DNA from: Sinorhizobium sp. 8-89
GTDB taxonomy: Bacteria > Pseudomonadota > Alphaproteobacteria > Rhizobiales > Rhizobiaceae
NCBI RefSeq assembly: GCF_030124325.1
Contig: NZ_JASKLR010000003.1
Location: 447,105 to 511,104 of the forward strand
Direction: 5' to 3'
DNA: 64,000 nucleotides
Shown here: one piece after another, positions 29,910 through 38,041 of the stretch
How the letters are laid out: each line of letters begins with the position of its first letter
Position numbering within the stretch: position 1 is the stretch's first letter
The notes under the pieces: generated by a model
Seen by the model: the letters and a program-made list of their open reading frames with translations, nothing else
Database searches by the model: none
What the model was told of the DNA's origin: nothing
Program-made: the position numbers and the translations under genes

Positions 29910-32003
29910 ATGGACTGCCAGTTGATGAATACCTTCCCATCCGTCGAACGCACCCTTTCTGTCAGCCAGCGACTTGCGACGCTTGCGGGCGCTGCCTTTC
30001 TCGGCTTCGGCTCGGTGCTCGCCGTCGGCTTGTACCAGGAACGCCGGTCGGAGGAGACGCTTGAAAAGGCGATCACCGCGCAGCAAGGCATGCGAACGGT
30101 CGAGGAAATGCGGGTTGCCGGTCTTGAACTGACGCTTGCGGCGATGGACACGATTGTCGATCGCGACGAGCGCCAGATTCTGCCTGAGCGCGCGGGCCAG
30201 ATCCGGGCTTCTCTCGCGGCGCTCGGTACCAAGAAAGCCGATGTCGAGGCGCTGGCGCGTCTCCTCGGCAAACCCGAATTGCTTTCGAGCTTCGATGCCG
30301 ACCTCGCAGAACTGCGCAAGGCGATCGAAGTGGACTTGAAGGCGCTGGTGGAGGCGGGGGCGCAAGCGGAGGAATTCGCCCGCATCGACGATGCGATCGA
30401 CGGTGGCGGAGAGCGCGTAGCCGCCGCGCTCGCGCAGTTGAGCGAAGCCGCCGCCGATCTCGCGTCCGCACGCATCGCCGAGACACAGGCCGCATCGACG
30501 AAGGCACTCATTCTGCAGGCGGCTGCCGGCTTGGTGGCGATGGCGACCTTGCTGGGCCTGATCTGGTTTCACGGCAATATGTTGCGCCGGGGAATCCTGG
30601 GCTTACGCGAAAGCATGCAACGGATCCATTCGGGTGATCTGAACTCCAATGTTACCGGGCTCGGGCGCGGTGACGAAATCGGTGAGATGGCGCGCTCGGT
30701 CGACCTGTTCCGGGCATCGGCGATCGAGAAGCGCACTCTCGAACAGAACGCGACGGTGAGCCGCAAGGAAATCGAAGAGGAGCGCCGGCGCCAGGAAACA
30801 GAGCGCGATCAGGCCGTCGATCGCATCAAAGCCGCGGTCGATGCGCTCGGGCGGGCCCTCAACCAGCTTGCAGAGGGCAATCTGGCGGTCGCGATCCGCG
30901 AGCCTTTCGCCGACGATCTCGATACGCTGCGCCGCGATTTCAACAACACGGTCGAACAGCTGAGCCACGTTCTTTCGAACGTGAAGGAGAATGCCGTCTC
31001 GATCGAATCGAACGGCAGGCAGATGCGCAGCGCCGCCGATGATCTGGCACGGCGGACGGAACGGCAAGCGGCGTCGCTCGAGCAGACCTCGACCGCGCTG
31101 GAGGAAATCACGGTGACCGTGAAGACCGCGACCGAGCGTGCTGAGGAGGCGAGTCGCATGGTCGACGACACGCGCACCAATGCGGAAGAATCCGGCCGCA
31201 TCGTCGCCCAGGCGATCTCCGCGATGGCTCGCATCGAGGGGGCCTCCAACGAAATCGGCAAGATCATCAACGTCATCGATGAGATCGCCTTCCAGACGAA
31301 TCTTTTGGCGCTCAACGCCGGCGTCGAGGCGGCGCGGGCGGGCGAGGCCGGCAAGGGCTTTGCCGTCGTTGCCCAGGAAGTCCGGGAGCTCGCCCAGCGC
31401 GCGGCCGGCGCGGCGAAGGACATCAAGGCGCTCGTCACACGGTCCGGCAACGAGGTGGAAACCGGCGTGAAGCTGGTGCAGGCGACCGGTGAGGCGCTTG
31501 GCCGTATCGGCGCGGACGTCGCGCGCATCAACGAACATATGAGTTCCATCGTGATGGCGGCGCGCGAGCAGTCGACCGGGCTCAACGAAATCAGCACCGC
31601 GGTCGGCCAGCTCGATCAGATGACGCAGCAGAACGCGGCGATGGTCGAGCAGACCAATGCTTCGAGCCACACGCTTGCGCAGGACGCCGAGAAGCTCAGC
31701 GGACTCGTCAGCCAATTCCGCAACGGGCAGGTGAGCGAGGCAGCGGTCCGCGCGGCAGCGCCTGCTCAGCCCTCGATCAAGACAGGCATGCCAGCCAGGG
31801 CGAACACGTCCGTCCGCGCCGGCGCCGCCGCCGCTCCCGCAAAGCCGGTGCCGCTGCGTAAACCTGCGGCGGCGCAGGCGTCCACCCGTCCAGCTCCATC
31901 CCCCGCCAAGGCCCTGATGGGCAAGCTGGCGGGCGCTTTCGGCAACAAACCTGGCTCTGCACCGTCCGTGACGGCATCCGGCGACAATTGGGAAGAATTC
32001 TGA
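29910..32003 (+). CDS. Methyl-accepting chemotaxis protein
   Basis: A 697-residue transmembrane chemoreceptor: membrane helix near 22-42, a roughly 150-residue helical periplasmic domain, a second helix near 198-220, HAMP, and the methyl-accepting signalling domain with the highly conserved hairpin tip (EIAFQTNLLALNAGVEAARAG). An Ala/Pro-rich linker leads to the C-terminal pentapeptide NWEEF, which matches the CheR/CheB tether of E. coli receptors (NWETF). A second in-frame ATG at 29925 could be the true start. cheW follows after 2 nt. The ligand is unknown. Confidence 0.93.
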   Translation: MDCQLMNTFPSVERTLSVSQRLATLAGAAFLGFGSVLAVGLYQERRSEETLEKAITAQQGMRTVEEMRVAGLELTLAAMDTIVDRDERQILPERAGQIRASLAALGTKKADVEALARLLGKPELLSSFDADLAELRKAIEVDLKALVEAGAQAEEFARIDDAIDGGGERVAAALAQLSEAAADLASARIAETQAASTKALILQAAAGLVAMATLLGLIWFHGNMLRRGILGLRESMQRIHSGDLNSNVTGLGRGDEIGEMARSVDLFRASAIEKRTLEQNATVSRKEIEEERRRQETERDQAVDRIKAAVDALGRALNQLAEGNLAVAIREPFADDLDTLRRDFNNTVEQLSHVLSNVKENAVSIESNGRQMRSAADDLARRTERQAASLEQTSTALEEITVTVKTATERAEEASRMVDDTRTNAEESGRIVAQAISAMARIEGASNEIGKIINVIDEIAFQTNLLALNAGVEAARAGEAGKGFAVVAQEVRELAQRAAGAAKDIKALVTRSGNEVETGVKLVQATGEALGRIGADVARINEHMSSIVMAAREQSTGLNEISTAVGQLDQMTQQNAAMVEQTNASSHTLAQDAEKLSGLVSQFRNGQVSEAAVRAAAPAQPSIKTGMPARANTSVRAGAAAAPAKPVPLRKPAAAQASTRPAPSPAKALMGKLAGAFGNKPGSAPSVTASGDNWEEF

Positions 32004-32005
32004 TC

Positions 32006-32470
32006 ATGAGCAACGCTATCAAGCAGTCCGGCGCCTATCTCGAAATCGTCTCCTTCCACCTTGGGGACCAGGAGTTCTGCATCGACATCATGGCGATCCG
32101 CGAAATTCGTGGCTGGGCGCCGGTCACGCCGATGCCCCATACGCCGTCTTATGTGCTTGGCCTCATCAATCTCCGCGGGGCGGTGATCCCGGTCATCGAC
32201 ATGGCCTGCCGTCTCGGGATGAAGATGACCGAACCGTCCGAACGCTCGGCAATCATCGTCACCGACATCAACGGCAAGCTTGTCGGCCTCTTGGTCGAGC
32301 AGGTTTCCGACATGATGACGATCCGCAGCGAAGACCTGCAGCCGGCGCCGGAGATCATTCCGGAAGCGCAGCGCGCCTTCTGCCGCGGCATCGTGGCGCT
32401 TGAAAAGACAATGGTCTGCTTCCTCAACCTCGATACCGTCATCGCCGACGAGCTGGCGCAGGCGGCATAG
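32006..32470 (+). CDS. cheW: CheW, chemotaxis coupling protein
   Basis: A 154-residue CheW that bridges receptors and CheA. Typical segments are LEIVSFHLGDQEFCIDI, VLGLINLRGAVIPVID and LVEQVSDMMTI. It starts 2 nt after the receptor stop, so receptor and adaptor are co-translated. No cheA or other che genes are in the window, so this pair probably feeds a chemotaxis cluster elsewhere. Confidence 0.95.
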   Translation: MSNAIKQSGAYLEIVSFHLGDQEFCIDIMAIREIRGWAPVTPMPHTPSYVLGLINLRGAVIPVIDMACRLGMKMTEPSERSAIIVTDINGKLVGLLVEQVSDMMTIRSEDLQPAPEIIPEAQRAFCRGIVALEKTMVCFLNLDTVIADELAQAA

Positions 32471-32495
32471 CCCGAAGGCAAGCTCTGGTTATCGC

Positions 32496-32518
32496 AAGGC
32501 CCGCTTCGGCGGGCCTTT
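32496..32518 (+). terminator. Terminator after cheW
   Basis: A 9-bp perfect stem AAGGCCCGC / GCGGGCCTT with a TTCG loop and a short T-run, 25 nt after the cheW stop. Confidence 0.75.
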
Positions 32519-32610
32519 CCGCGTAAAGGGATGTAGGTTGCTCTCGGGCGAGCCCCGTGTTTTCGCGGCGGGCATCAGGGCAGGACGGGCAAATCGTCAG
32601 TTGCTTTCCA

Positions 32611-32635
32611 GGAACACGTGCCCGCCAAAGGCGTT
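32611..32635 (+). promoter_or_regulatory. EcfG (RpoE2) promoter, consensus match
   Basis: GGAAC-N16-CGTT matches the general stress sigma factor EcfG/RpoE2 consensus exactly as I know it (GGAAC, 16-17 bp, CGTT). It is 66 nt before the start of the first exported repeat protein and in the right orientation. Confidence 0.65.
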
Positions 32636-32701
32636 ATACCAATTGTGACAAACGCAGTATCCGTTAGGAGGGGGATGCTGCTAGCGACACAGGAGAATGC
32701 C

Positions 32702-33067
32702 ATGAGAGTTTCCATGAGAACATCTTTCGCTGCAATCGTCCTCTCAAGCGCCCTTGCAGGTGTCTCGGGTTCGGCCTTTGCCGACAGCTACTATCAGGGC
32801 ATCGACCCGCATAATCCTCCAGGGACCCAGAACAGAGGAACAATGCTAGTACCGACGCAGCGGGCGCCCTATTATGTCGATGAAATGCCCACGGGCAGCA
32901 TCTACGTCGATCCGATGTCGACAGGCAGCCTTTACGTCGATCCGAGATCGACAGGCAGCGTCAGTGGAGCCCCTGGCGAGGTGCGTGAGCACTACAGGAA
33001 TGAATACCACGGTCCCGGTGAGGGCGACTACTATCAGGGTATCATGCCCCCGGCACCGGTTCCCTAA
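32702..33067 (+). CDS. Exported protein with (P/S)TGS decapeptide repeats, paralog 1
   Basis: A 121-residue protein with a Sec signal peptide (cleavage likely after SAFA, residue 27). The mature part starts DSYYQGIDP and ends GEGDYYQGIMPPAPVP, so the same YYQGI motif sits at both ends. Between them are two and a half 10-residue repeats, residues 61-87 (MPTGSIYVDP, MSTGSLYVDP, RSTGSV). AGGAG lies 6 nt before the ATG. No named family is recognised; a related gene follows downstream. An EcfG promoter suggests stress induction. Confidence 0.85.
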   Translation: MRVSMRTSFAAIVLSSALAGVSGSAFADSYYQGIDPHNPPGTQNRGTMLVPTQRAPYYVDEMPTGSIYVDPMSTGSLYVDPRSTGSVSGAPGEVREHYRNEYHGPGEGDYYQGIMPPAPVP

Positions 33068-33425
33068 GCGGATAATCAATCCAACTCACCGATAAAGTTC
33101 TCCGGCGCTGGCTAGCGGGCCAGCGCTCAGGGGCGGTTTTCCAACTCCGGAAGAGCTTCGTCGCCGCGGCGTTACCTGCTTGCCAGACGGCTGTTTGTCG
33201 GGAAGGGCGCCGCGCTCCCAATACGCGTATGCAGACCAGGCAGGCGGGCCATAGGCGGTCCGTTTCGTGCGGCGTCAAGTTAAAGTTGCGTAATGTTCCA
33301 TCACGGTTGGATGAGTCATTCGTGACAAAACGTCACCGCTTGCAAGCAACAACCGCTTCAAAATGGTGTTATCCTTTCCGCGTCCGTTGGAGGCCGGATG
33401 CGTAATGAACATAGGAGCCAATGTC
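33068..33425. other. Interval between the two exported repeat proteins
   Basis: 358 bp with no gene seen. The last 60 bp hold the second paralog's ribosome binding site AGGAG (33413-33417). No EcfG-type motif comparable to that of paralog 1 was found on the + strand. Confidence 0.5.
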
Positions 33426-33746
33426 ATGAAAGTTTCGCTGAAAACATCACTTGTTGCATTTGCCCTGTCCTCCGTAGTCGGCGCCGCGGCGCCAGCCTTT
33501 GCGGACTCCTATTACCAGGGCATCGACCCGAACAACCCTCCGGGCACGCTGAACCAGATGCGAACCACGGCGATGCCGCAAAGCCCCGCTCCTGTCGATG
33601 AGATGCCGACAGGCAGCATCGACCGGGCGCCGACAGGCAGCATCGACAATGGTCGGGTCATATATCCGAATACCGGAACCTATCAGGAACGCTATGACCC
33701 GGGTGAAGGCGATTATTACCGCGGTATCGTCCCGCCGAAACCCTGA
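33426..33746 (+). CDS. Exported protein with PTGSID repeats, paralog 2
   Basis: A 106-residue paralog of the preceding exported protein: signal peptide to about residue 26 (APAFA), mature start DSYYQGIDPNNPPGT, repeats PTGSID at 61-66 and 69-74, and end GEGDYYRGIVPPKP. The signal peptide and both ends are nearly the same as in paralog 1, while the repeat number and period differ, pointing to a tandem duplication followed by repeat change. The start is at ATG 33426 with AGGAG 8 nt upstream. Function unknown. Confidence 0.85.
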   Translation: MKVSLKTSLVAFALSSVVGAAAPAFADSYYQGIDPNNPPGTLNQMRTTAMPQSPAPVDEMPTGSIDRAPTGSIDNGRVIYPNTGTYQERYDPGEGDYYRGIVPPKP

Positions 33747-33771
33747 CATTCGTCTAGTGTGAGCAATTCTC

Positions 33772-33801
33772 AAGGCGGGATGGGACTCCCGCCTTTCCTT
33801 T
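33772..33801. terminator. Terminator between paralog 2 and creA
   Basis: A 9-bp perfect stem AAGGCGGGA / TCCCGCCTT with a 6-nt loop followed by TCCTTTT. It lies between convergent genes. Confidence 0.8.
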
Positions 33802-33825
33802 TGAGCGCCATTGCCTTTGAGCGGG

Positions 33826-34323
33826 CTACTGCGGGCGCCCATTCTCCCAGGTGACCGTCTGGCCAAAGAGCGGAACGGTGGTGATCGACATCTTGGCCGA
33901 TCCGTCCGTCAATTGTCGCGAATGCGCGAGGTAGATCAGCGTGTCATTGGCCTTGTCGTAGATGCGGGTCACCAGGAGATCCTTCCAGATCAGCGACAGA
34001 CCGGAGCGGAAGACCTCTTCTCCATCCCTGGACAGGTTGATGTCGCCGATGGTGATCGGCCCTGTCTGCCGGCAGGCGATCGAATTGTTGGAGGGATCTT
34101 CGAACCAGTTGCCGTTCTTCAGGCGGTCGATCACGCTGCGGTCGAAATAGGTGACGTGGCAGGTGACACCGTTGACCTTTGGGTCACGGACGGCGTCGAT
34201 CTTGATGTCGTTGCCGAGCCAGTCGACGCCCACTTCGCCGACCGTTTCGGCGCGCGCGGGGAGGGACGCTATGGCACAGGCGGCCAGGGCGGCAAGGAGC
34301 AGGATGCGGATGGGGCGGAACAT
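33826..34323 (-). CDS. creA: CreA family periplasmic protein
   Basis: A 165-residue protein with a signal peptide (to about PARA, residue 24) and the CreA domain, including VGVDWLGNDIKIDAVRDPKV, VTCHVTYFDR and SNNSIACRQTGPI. Two conserved cysteines probably form a disulfide. CreA is widely conserved in proteobacteria but its role is not known. It is monocistronic here. Confidence 0.92.
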   Translation of the reverse strand: MFRPIRILLLAALAACAIASLPARAETVGEVGVDWLGNDIKIDAVRDPKVNGVTCHVTYFDRSVIDRLKNGNWFEDPSNNSIACRQTGPITIGDINLSRDGEEVFRSGLSLIWKDLLVTRIYDKANDTLIYLAHSRQLTDGSAKMSITTVPLFGQTVTWENGRPQ

Positions 34324-34431
34324 GAATATTCTCCGATGGATTGCAGCGTTGAGATAGGTGGCGGACGCGGCAAAACAAGGCGAAGGTGCGGCCCGCAGCT
34401 GCCTGCCAAAGCAGGCGGCAGGGCTTGAATG

Positions 34432-35691
34432 TCAGGATCGATGCCGGCGCGTCATGCGGCGCGGAGCAACACTTTCCCGCTCCGGGATATCGGACTGGCG
34501 CAACTGCGCCGCCGCTGCCGCGAGTGCGCGGGCGCTGGCGTCGATCTGGCGCTGCCTAGCGATCGTACAGCGGTCGCGGCCATCCGCCTTTGAATCGTAA
34601 AGCGCCAGATCGGCGCGGATCATCACGTCGGTAATCGTATCGCCCGGCGCTGCGGCCGCGATGCCGATGCTGACGGTCAGCCGGATGCGCTGGTGGACGC
34701 GGCCGACCGGCGTTTCACGCACGGTCCGGCAGATTGCCTCGGCGAGCGCCGTCGCCTGCTCTTCCGTGTGGTCGGGCAGGATCAGGCCGAACTCCTCGCC
34801 TCCGATCCGGCCAAAGGCACCGCGGCCATCGAGGAAGGCAGATACCGTCTCGGCGAAATGGGTGAGCGCGATGTCGCCGCAGGCGTGGCCGTAGTGATCA
34901 TTGATCTGCTTGAAATAATCGAGGTCTAGCAGCAGGAAGGCAAGCGGCCGGCGCCGGGTCAGGCAATCCACGAAAATCCGCTCTCCCGCCTCGATCAGCG
35001 CCCCGCGCGACAGGGCACCGGTCAGTCCGTCGCGGGCGATGGTGATCCTGAGATTGGCGATCACGCGGCTCTGGACCGTGAGGATCACGGCGAGAAACAG
35101 GAGCGGCAGAAAAGCGACCCGCATCGCGGCAAGCCCGAATTCGAAGGCGATCGCTGCATGGGAAGCGGAAGCACCCGCTGCCTTCTGATGCCAGGGGCCA
35201 AGCGCATAGACGACAGCCGCGCAGCCGATCGCGGTGGAGGCGACGATGACCGCGTGGCTCAGAGGGTGCGCCTTCGGCCAGCGATCGAGCATGGCGAGAC
35301 CGGCAACGAGGAGAAGGGCAGAATTAGTACCTGCGGCAATCAGCACGCGGGCGCCGAGCCCACCGTAGCCATTCAACGAGACAACCAGACCAACCGCGCC
35401 AGCCGCGAGTGCCAGTGCCGGGAAGAGGGAGGCAGGGGCCGACAGCGCGAGGAAGCCGCGGAATCCCAGAAGGATGAAGAGGCTCGCGGATATCAGCGTG
35501 GCGTAGCCGAGCATGGCGGGAAGGAAGGCCCGGGTTATTTCCGCCGCCATCATGGACGCTATTGCGAGCGCCGAGAGTGCACAGGCCAGGCAAAAGAACT
35601 GCACCCCGGCGACTGTCGAGCGCCGCAGCGACAAAAGAACCGGCAGAACCAGCAAAAGCGCAATGAACGATATGGCAGGGAGAAAGCTCAT
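34432..35691 (-). CDS. Membrane-bound diguanylate cyclase (GGDEF)
   Basis: A 419-residue protein with six or so membrane helices (residues 5-205) and a C-terminal GGDEF domain: DGLTGALSR at 221-229, metal-binding LLDLDYFK and the active-site GGEEF at 297-301. The RxxD inhibitory site five residues before GGEEF is missing, so product inhibition through that site is not expected. The Arg/Ala-rich tail is extra. The input signal is unknown. Confidence 0.93.
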   Translation of the reverse strand: MSFLPAISFIALLLVLPVLLSLRRSTVAGVQFFCLACALSALAIASMMAAEITRAFLPAMLGYATLISASLFILLGFRGFLALSAPASLFPALALAAGAVGLVVSLNGYGGLGARVLIAAGTNSALLLVAGLAMLDRWPKAHPLSHAVIVASTAIGCAAVVYALGPWHQKAAGASASHAAIAFEFGLAAMRVAFLPLLFLAVILTVQSRVIANLRITIARDGLTGALSRGALIEAGERIFVDCLTRRRPLAFLLLDLDYFKQINDHYGHACGDIALTHFAETVSAFLDGRGAFGRIGGEEFGLILPDHTEEQATALAEAICRTVRETPVGRVHQRIRLTVSIGIAAAAPGDTITDVMIRADLALYDSKADGRDRCTIARQRQIDASARALAAAAAQLRQSDIPERESVAPRRMTRRHRS

Positions 35692-35879
35692 TTCGAAACG
35701 GCCTGTGCTAAAATAGAAAGGCGGCTTGCGTTCCAGCCAATATGGACGTCATTGGTACCTGTGGCGCATTAACGAAAGCCGGCGAATTTTGATGCAATTT
35801 TAGCGATTGGTTGACCGCGATGCGGTTGTCCTTGCGGAAGGGGAGAGCCGAAGCGGAAGGGCCGAAAGGAGCGGGTGCC

Positions 35880-36545
35880 ATGTCCGGTGAAAGCATACCT
35901 TTTGCGGACAGGGTCGATGCGGGCCGAAAGCTCGCTCGCGCAATCGAGCGCGAAGGCTTTGCCGATCCCGTGGTGATGGCGCTGCCGCGCGGCGGCGTTC
36001 CGGTGGCCTTCGAGGTCGCCGCCTATCTCGGCGCGCCGCTCGAACTCCTGATCGTGCGCAAGGTCGGTGCGCCCGGGCATTCCGAGTTCGGCCTCGGCGC
36101 TCTCGTCGACGGCGAAGAGCCGCAACTCGTGCTGAACGAGGAGGCGATGCGCCTCGTGCGTCCACCCGAAGCCTATGTGAAGGCGGAAACCGAGCGCCAG
36201 CGGCTTGAACTTACGCGTCGCCGGGCGCTCTACGTCGGCGACCGGCCGCGCCTTTCGCCGAAGGGACGCAACGTCGTTCTCGTCGATGACGGTATCGCCA
36301 CCGGCGGGACCGCCAAGGCGGCAATCCAGGCGCTGCGGCAGGAGGGCGCTGCGGCCCTGATGCTCGCCGTTCCGGTTGCGCCGCCGAGCGCCGTCGCCAG
36401 CCTGCGCCGGCAGGTCGATCGGATCGTCTGTCTTGCGAGCCCCAGCCCGTTCCATGCGGTCAGCATCTATTACGACGATTTCGAGCAGACGACGGACGCG
36501 GAGGTGGTTGCGCTCCTGAAGGAGGCGAGGGGCGATGGCCCGTGA
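35880..36545 (+). CDS. Phosphoribosyltransferase-domain protein
   Basis: A 221-residue protein with a type I PRTase fold; the PRPP-binding motif is VVLVDDGIATGGTAKA at residues 132-147. It belongs to the COG1926-like group of stand-alone phosphoribosyltransferases whose substrate is not established. The start ATG 35880 has AAGGAG 7 nt upstream. It is followed by a partial RIME-like repeat. Confidence 0.88.
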   Translation: MSGESIPFADRVDAGRKLARAIEREGFADPVVMALPRGGVPVAFEVAAYLGAPLELLIVRKVGAPGHSEFGLGALVDGEEPQLVLNEEAMRLVRPPEAYVKAETERQRLELTRRRALYVGDRPRLSPKGRNVVLVDDGIATGGTAKAAIQALRQEGAAALMLAVPVAPPSAVASLRRQVDRIVCLASPSPFHAVSIYYDDFEQTTDAEVVALLKEARGDGP

Positions 36546-36612
36546 GCTTCCGGCAGGACAAGATCGTCCGGCCGCGACGACATTCCGTCCCGCCGCATAT
36601 CGTAGCCGTAAG

Positions 36613-36681
36613 AACAAACACATGCAGCAGTCCAAAGTGTTACAGTTTTTGCGCGTCTGACAGGACGCGCGGCGCTGTGGT
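36613..36681 (-). repeat. RIME1-like element, copy D (partial)
   Basis: Carries ACATGCAGCAGTCCAAAGTG and the GC-rich palindrome GCGCGTCTGACAGGACGCGC followed by GGCGCTGTGG. It has the orientation of copy C but lacks the AT-rich palindrome, so it is a half element. Confidence 0.65.
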
Positions 36682-36738
36682 CCAGCTTGAATTTTCGAAC
36701 GCCCGCCTCATGTCTTTGACAAAGGAGAGGAGAGGCTG

Positions 36739-37386
36739 ATGATCGCTGGACTTGGAATTGGAAGAACGTTGCGGGATTTTTGTCGTCCGCACCGGATGGC
36801 GCTCGTCGTCTATGACATGCAGGCCGGCATCGTCCAGCAGGTCAAGGACGGTGCGGAGATCACTGCCAAGGTCCTGAAGGTCATCGAGGCCGCCCGCGAC
36901 GGCGGCTATCCGGTCATTTTCCTGCGGCACATGTCGATGCCGCGCGAATTGATGGGCGCGTTCCAGCTTCGTCAGGCGATGGCCTGGCAGGGCACGGACG
37001 ATCCAGACGCGGTCACGCCCTGGTTCCTGCGTGGCACGCCAGGCTTCGAAATCGTTCCCGAACTAGCGCCCCGCGAAAACGAGGCCATCCTCGACAAGAT
37101 CACCTTTTCGGCCTTCGAAGGCACGCCGCTCTCGATCATCCTGCGTGATCTCGGCATAACATCCTTCGCGATCTGCGGTATCGCTACCGAGATCGGCATC
37201 GATCCGACCGTGCGCCACGGCGCGGACCTCGGCTTCGTTCCGATCGTCATCCGCGACGCCTGCGGAGCGGGGCATCAGGAGGCGGCCGAGCGATCCTTCG
37301 ACAACATCGCTTATATGGGTGACGCCATCCTCAGCGACGTGGAGGAGATTGTCGGGGCGATGAGAGGGCATCCCACCGCCGCATAG
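36739..37386 (+). CDS. Isochorismatase-like hydrolase
   Basis: A 215-residue member of the isochorismatase/cysteine hydrolase superfamily. The catalytic Asp (D26 in VVYDMQ) and Lys (K120 in LDKITFSAF) are present, with a cis-peptide motif near CGIATEIGID. The position normally holding the nucleophilic Cys is Gly153, as in true isochorismatases such as EntB and PhzD, so a Cys-dependent amidase role is unlikely. No siderophore or chorismate genes are nearby, so the substrate is unknown. Confidence 0.88.
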   Translation: MIAGLGIGRTLRDFCRPHRMALVVYDMQAGIVQQVKDGAEITAKVLKVIEAARDGGYPVIFLRHMSMPRELMGAFQLRQAMAWQGTDDPDAVTPWFLRGTPGFEIVPELAPRENEAILDKITFSAFEGTPLSIILRDLGITSFAICGIATEIGIDPTVRHGADLGFVPIVIRDACGAGHQEAAERSFDNIAYMGDAILSDVEEIVGAMRGHPTAA

Positions 37387-37450
37387 ACCGGATCGGTGCC
37401 AGGGTTTATCCTCTCGCCCTCTGCAGGGCCTTTTCCGTAGGTTCGAAAAA

Positions 37451-37912
37451 ATGACCGAAGACCTATCCATCCGGCCCGTCGTGCGCAGTGACTACGATCG
37501 ATGGCTGCCGCTTTGGGAAGGCTACAACGCCTTCTACGGCCGCTTGGGCGAAACCGCGCTCACGTCGGACATCACGCTCATGACCTGGTCGCGCTTCTTC
37601 GATGCCTATGAACCGATGCATGCGCTGGTTGCCGAAAGCAAGGGCCGGCTGATCGGGCTGACGCATTATGTCTTTCACCGCAGCACCACCTCGATCCAGC
37701 CGAATTGCTATCTCCAGGATCTCTTCATCAACGATGCCGCGCGCGGCAAAGGCGTCGGCCAGGCGCTGATCAACGGTGTCTTTGACGCAGCGCGACGGGC
37801 AGGATCATCGCGCGTCTACTGGTTGACGCACGAGAGCAACGTCAAGGCGATGCGGCTTTACGACCAGGTGGCGCAGAAGTCCGGCTTCGTCATGTACAAG
37901 ATGATGATTTGA
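37451..37912 (+). CDS. GNAT family N-acetyltransferase
   Basis: A 153-residue GCN5-related acetyltransferase with the acetyl-CoA pyrophosphate-binding loop in DAARGKGVGQALI and a conserved C-terminal tail (WLTHESNVKAMRLYDQVA). The substrate is not predictable. It lies 64 nt after the isochorismatase-like gene on the same strand. Confidence 0.92.
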   Translation: MTEDLSIRPVVRSDYDRWLPLWEGYNAFYGRLGETALTSDITLMTWSRFFDAYEPMHALVAESKGRLIGLTHYVFHRSTTSIQPNCYLQDLFINDAARGKGVGQALINGVFDAARRAGSSRVYWLTHESNVKAMRLYDQVAQKSGFVMYKMMI

Positions 37913-38008
37913 GTGCCCCCTGTGCAGATCGTAACGGTGGAATCGGCGGCACCAAGCCACGGCGCATCGGCGCGGTGAATGGCCGAGCGTTGCGTTTGAT
38001 GCCGCCGT

Positions 38009-38034
38009 GATCCGTCCAATGTGAAGGACGGATC
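38009..38034. terminator. Hairpin between convergent GNAT and uvrD genes
   Basis: A 9-bp perfect stem GATCCGTCC / GGACGGATC with an 8-nt loop, 7 nt after the uvrD stop. There is no long T-run. Confidence 0.5.
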
Positions 38035-38041
38035 GGCTTGA

